Source: Heliorestis convoluta (GTDB lineage Bacteria > Bacillota > Desulfitobacteriia > Heliobacteriales > Heliobacteriaceae). From it: a DNA stretch of 64,000 nucleotides. The stretch is taken from NCBI RefSeq assembly GCF_009649955.1, contig NZ_CP045875.1:2027501-2091500 (forward strand). Reading direction: 5' to 3'. The notes below the pieces were generated by a model that was given only the letters and a program-made list of their open reading frames with translations, had not been told where the DNA came from and searched no databases. Position numbers and translations under genes: made by a program. Position 1 is the stretch's first letter. Each line of letters begins with the position of its first letter. This document shows, piece by piece, positions 62,766 through 64,000 of the stretch.

Positions 62766-62864
62766 ACAGAAGGCTCCTTCGTTACACTTAATCATAGCAT
62801 GTCCACGATAGAAGCAATTCTGTACGATTCTTTTCTGGACAAATCTACCTGCCTATGCTAACCT

Positions 62865-63278
62865 CTATGACTGCAAGCCTTCTACTTGCACGACGACGCG
62901 ACGATGTCTTGGGCCGTCAAACTCAGCTAGATAAAGACTTTGCCAAGTACCTAGGAGTAACTTTCCTCGATGAATAAGCAAAGTTTCAGAAGCACCCGTT
63001 AAGGTCGTCATCATATGAGCATCAGAATTGCCTTCACCATGGCGATAGCCCTTTTGATATGGAACAAGGCGTTGGAAAATGGTCTCTAGATCATGGACGA
63101 CATCGGGATCAGCATTTTCATTGATCGTGACAGCTGCTGTTGTATGAGGAACAAAAACGACAACTTTGCCTTGACCGATGCCACTTTCTCGAACAATGGC
63201 AGAGACCTCTGCTGTAATATCGGTAAAACAGAGACGCTTTGACGTTTTGACTTGAAATTCTCGAAGATGGTATAGCAA
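62865..63278 (-). CDS. YjbQ family protein (UPF0047)
   Basis: A 137-residue YjbQ protein. It has VVVFVPHTTAAVTINENADPDV, a GEGNSDAHM loop (conserved His) and LGTWQSLYLAEFDGPRHRRV. E. coli YjbQ shows weak thiamine phosphate synthase activity; the real role is unclear. The start is TTG at 63278, 8 nt after GGAGG on the minus strand. Confidence 0.9.
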   Translation of the reverse strand: MLYHLREFQVKTSKRLCFTDITAEVSAIVRESGIGQGKVVVFVPHTTAAVTINENADPDVVHDLETIFQRLVPYQKGYRHGEGNSDAHMMTTLTGASETLLIHRGKLLLGTWQSLYLAEFDGPRHRRVVVQVEGLQS

Positions 63279-63408
63279 GATAAAGTCCTCCTATATATAC
63301 TACTTATATCGCTATTGTACCAGCCTTCGAAGAGTCTGTGAATGATTGACTCAAGGGCGAAAAGAGCCTCGCCATTCCTAGTGATATCTATTTTTGAGGA
63401 GGTAAAAA

Positions 63409-63957
63409 ATGATCATTGGTGTTGACATTTGCAATACCATTGCTAGAGTAAATGAAGCTCTGGCCCTCCACTTCCTTGGTACTTATACGATACCAGAATC
63501 TTTACAAAAGCAAAGGCGCTGGGATCTTCCAGGCTTGACCCCTGACTTTTTTCGTTCTCCAACTGGAATGATCTTTTTAAGTCAGGTGCAACCTTACAAT
63601 GGCGCTGCCGAAGTATTGAGCAGCTTTGTTCGTAGCGGCCATAAAGTCATCTATATTACAGCAAGACCGCAAGAAACAGAACTAGTTACGCGGCGTTGGT
63701 TAAAAGAACATCACTTTCCTTGCGACGAAGTAATTCATAGCGAAGAAAAAGGCCTTGTCTGTATCGAAAAAGAGGTCGACGTTATGATCGAAGATGATCC
63801 CTTCTATGCCCAACAGATTAAAGAAGCAGGTGTCTCGCTTTTTCTTGTAAAGCAACGATATAACGCTACTTTTCCAGCACCCAAAATGGACTGGAAAATG
63901 GCTAGGCTGATATTACCAAAAGCGGTAGGAAAAAATATAAAAAGCGAAAGGAACTAA
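63409..63957 (+). CDS. 5'(3')-deoxyribonucleotidase-like HAD phosphatase
   Basis: 182 residues of the HAD superfamily, NT5C type: the nucleophile motif is GVDICNTIARV (Asp-x-Cys rather than the common Asp-x-Asp), motif II is VIYITARPQ, a Lys is in EEKGLVC, and motif IV is VMIEDDPFY. Such proteins dephosphorylate nucleotides or sugar phosphates. The Cys at the second position of DxD may alter activity. AGGAGG lies 7 nt upstream. Confidence 0.8.
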   Translation: MIIGVDICNTIARVNEALALHFLGTYTIPESLQKQRRWDLPGLTPDFFRSPTGMIFLSQVQPYNGAAEVLSSFVRSGHKVIYITARPQETELVTRRWLKEHHFPCDEVIHSEEKGLVCIEKEVDVMIEDDPFYAQQIKEAGVSLFLVKQRYNATFPAPKMDWKMARLILPKAVGKNIKSERN

Positions 63958-63959
63958 GA

Positions 63960-64000
63960 ATGGATATCAAAGACTATCATTATCAACTAGATTTTCAAGT
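63960..64000 (+). CDS. Start of an unidentified protein, cut by the window end
   Basis: The ATG at 63960 comes 2 nt after the previous stop, with AAAGGA upstream, and encodes MDIKDYHYQLDFQV before the window ends. Too short to identify. Confidence 0.5.
   Translation, partial: MDIKDYHYQLDFQ

Overview
The window reads as one stretch of a spore-forming Firmicutes (class Clostridia) chromosome. The evidence is the Bacillus/Clostridium-type gene order polC - rimP-nusA-ylxR-ylxQ-infB-rbfA-nrnA-truB-ribF-rpsO-pnp - deacetylase - DD-carboxypeptidase - mlpA - ymxH - dapB-dpaAB-asd-dapG-dapA - rnjB - tepA - ylzJ - spoIIIE - rodZ, the sporulation genes (dpaAB, spoVM, an alpha/beta SASP, spoVB), strong GGAGG ribosome sites, and frequent TTG/GTG starts. 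Heliobacteria or a related Peptococcaceae group would fit (anaerobic, spore-forming, Tat Fe-S protein plus multiheme cytochrome), but no photosynthesis gene lies here, so that placement is inference.

Layout. 1-936 is the 3' end of polC; 1156-3495 is a PAS histidine kinase of sporulation-kinase type. 3503-12731 is the translation/RNA operon, with a strong promoter and a leader hairpin. 12819-18796 holds pnp, cell-wall enzymes, the M16 protease and a dUTPase. A lysine riboswitch (18870-19042) opens the lysine/dipicolinate cluster (19154-24824). Then come RNase J, TepA, SpoIIIE, a RodZ-like protein and YajQ. 32442-33968 carries splB and a small HTH gene on the minus strand. 34127-37392 has a thioredoxin-reductase-like flavoprotein, MecA and glnA; the glnA leader has a near-ideal ANTAR dual-hexaloop antitermination motif. 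37714-43775 has an LCP protein, SAH hydrolase, DUF3343, PssA, a PlsY-like protein, an easily missed spoVM, and a Fur regulator. 44035-48366 holds DUF2225, DUF366-queE-folE and surE. 48394-50340 is SASP and spoVB on the minus strand. 50560-56244 has PHP, paaK-ACT and UPF0182. A probable 6S RNA (about 56340-56520) and a bifunctional acyltransferase/acyl-ACP synthetase follow. 58977-61775 is a Tat ferredoxin - NrfD - multiheme cytochrome lipoprotein operon behind a perfect CRP/FNR-type palindrome. The cytochrome ends next to a 115-bp palindromic element. A broken histidine kinase, yjbQ and a nucleotidase close the window.

A recurring oddity is single-base indels, mostly in short homopolymers, that break otherwise well-conserved genes: infB twice inside nine 45-bp repeats, rnjB, splB, and probably the DUF2225/ribbon-helix-helix junction. 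These may be sequencing errors, slippage sites or real mutations. Other points of interest are a TrxR-like protein lacking the NADPH motifs, an Aas-like protein whose catalytic His is Tyr, and a tyrosine/acid-rich tail on NusA.
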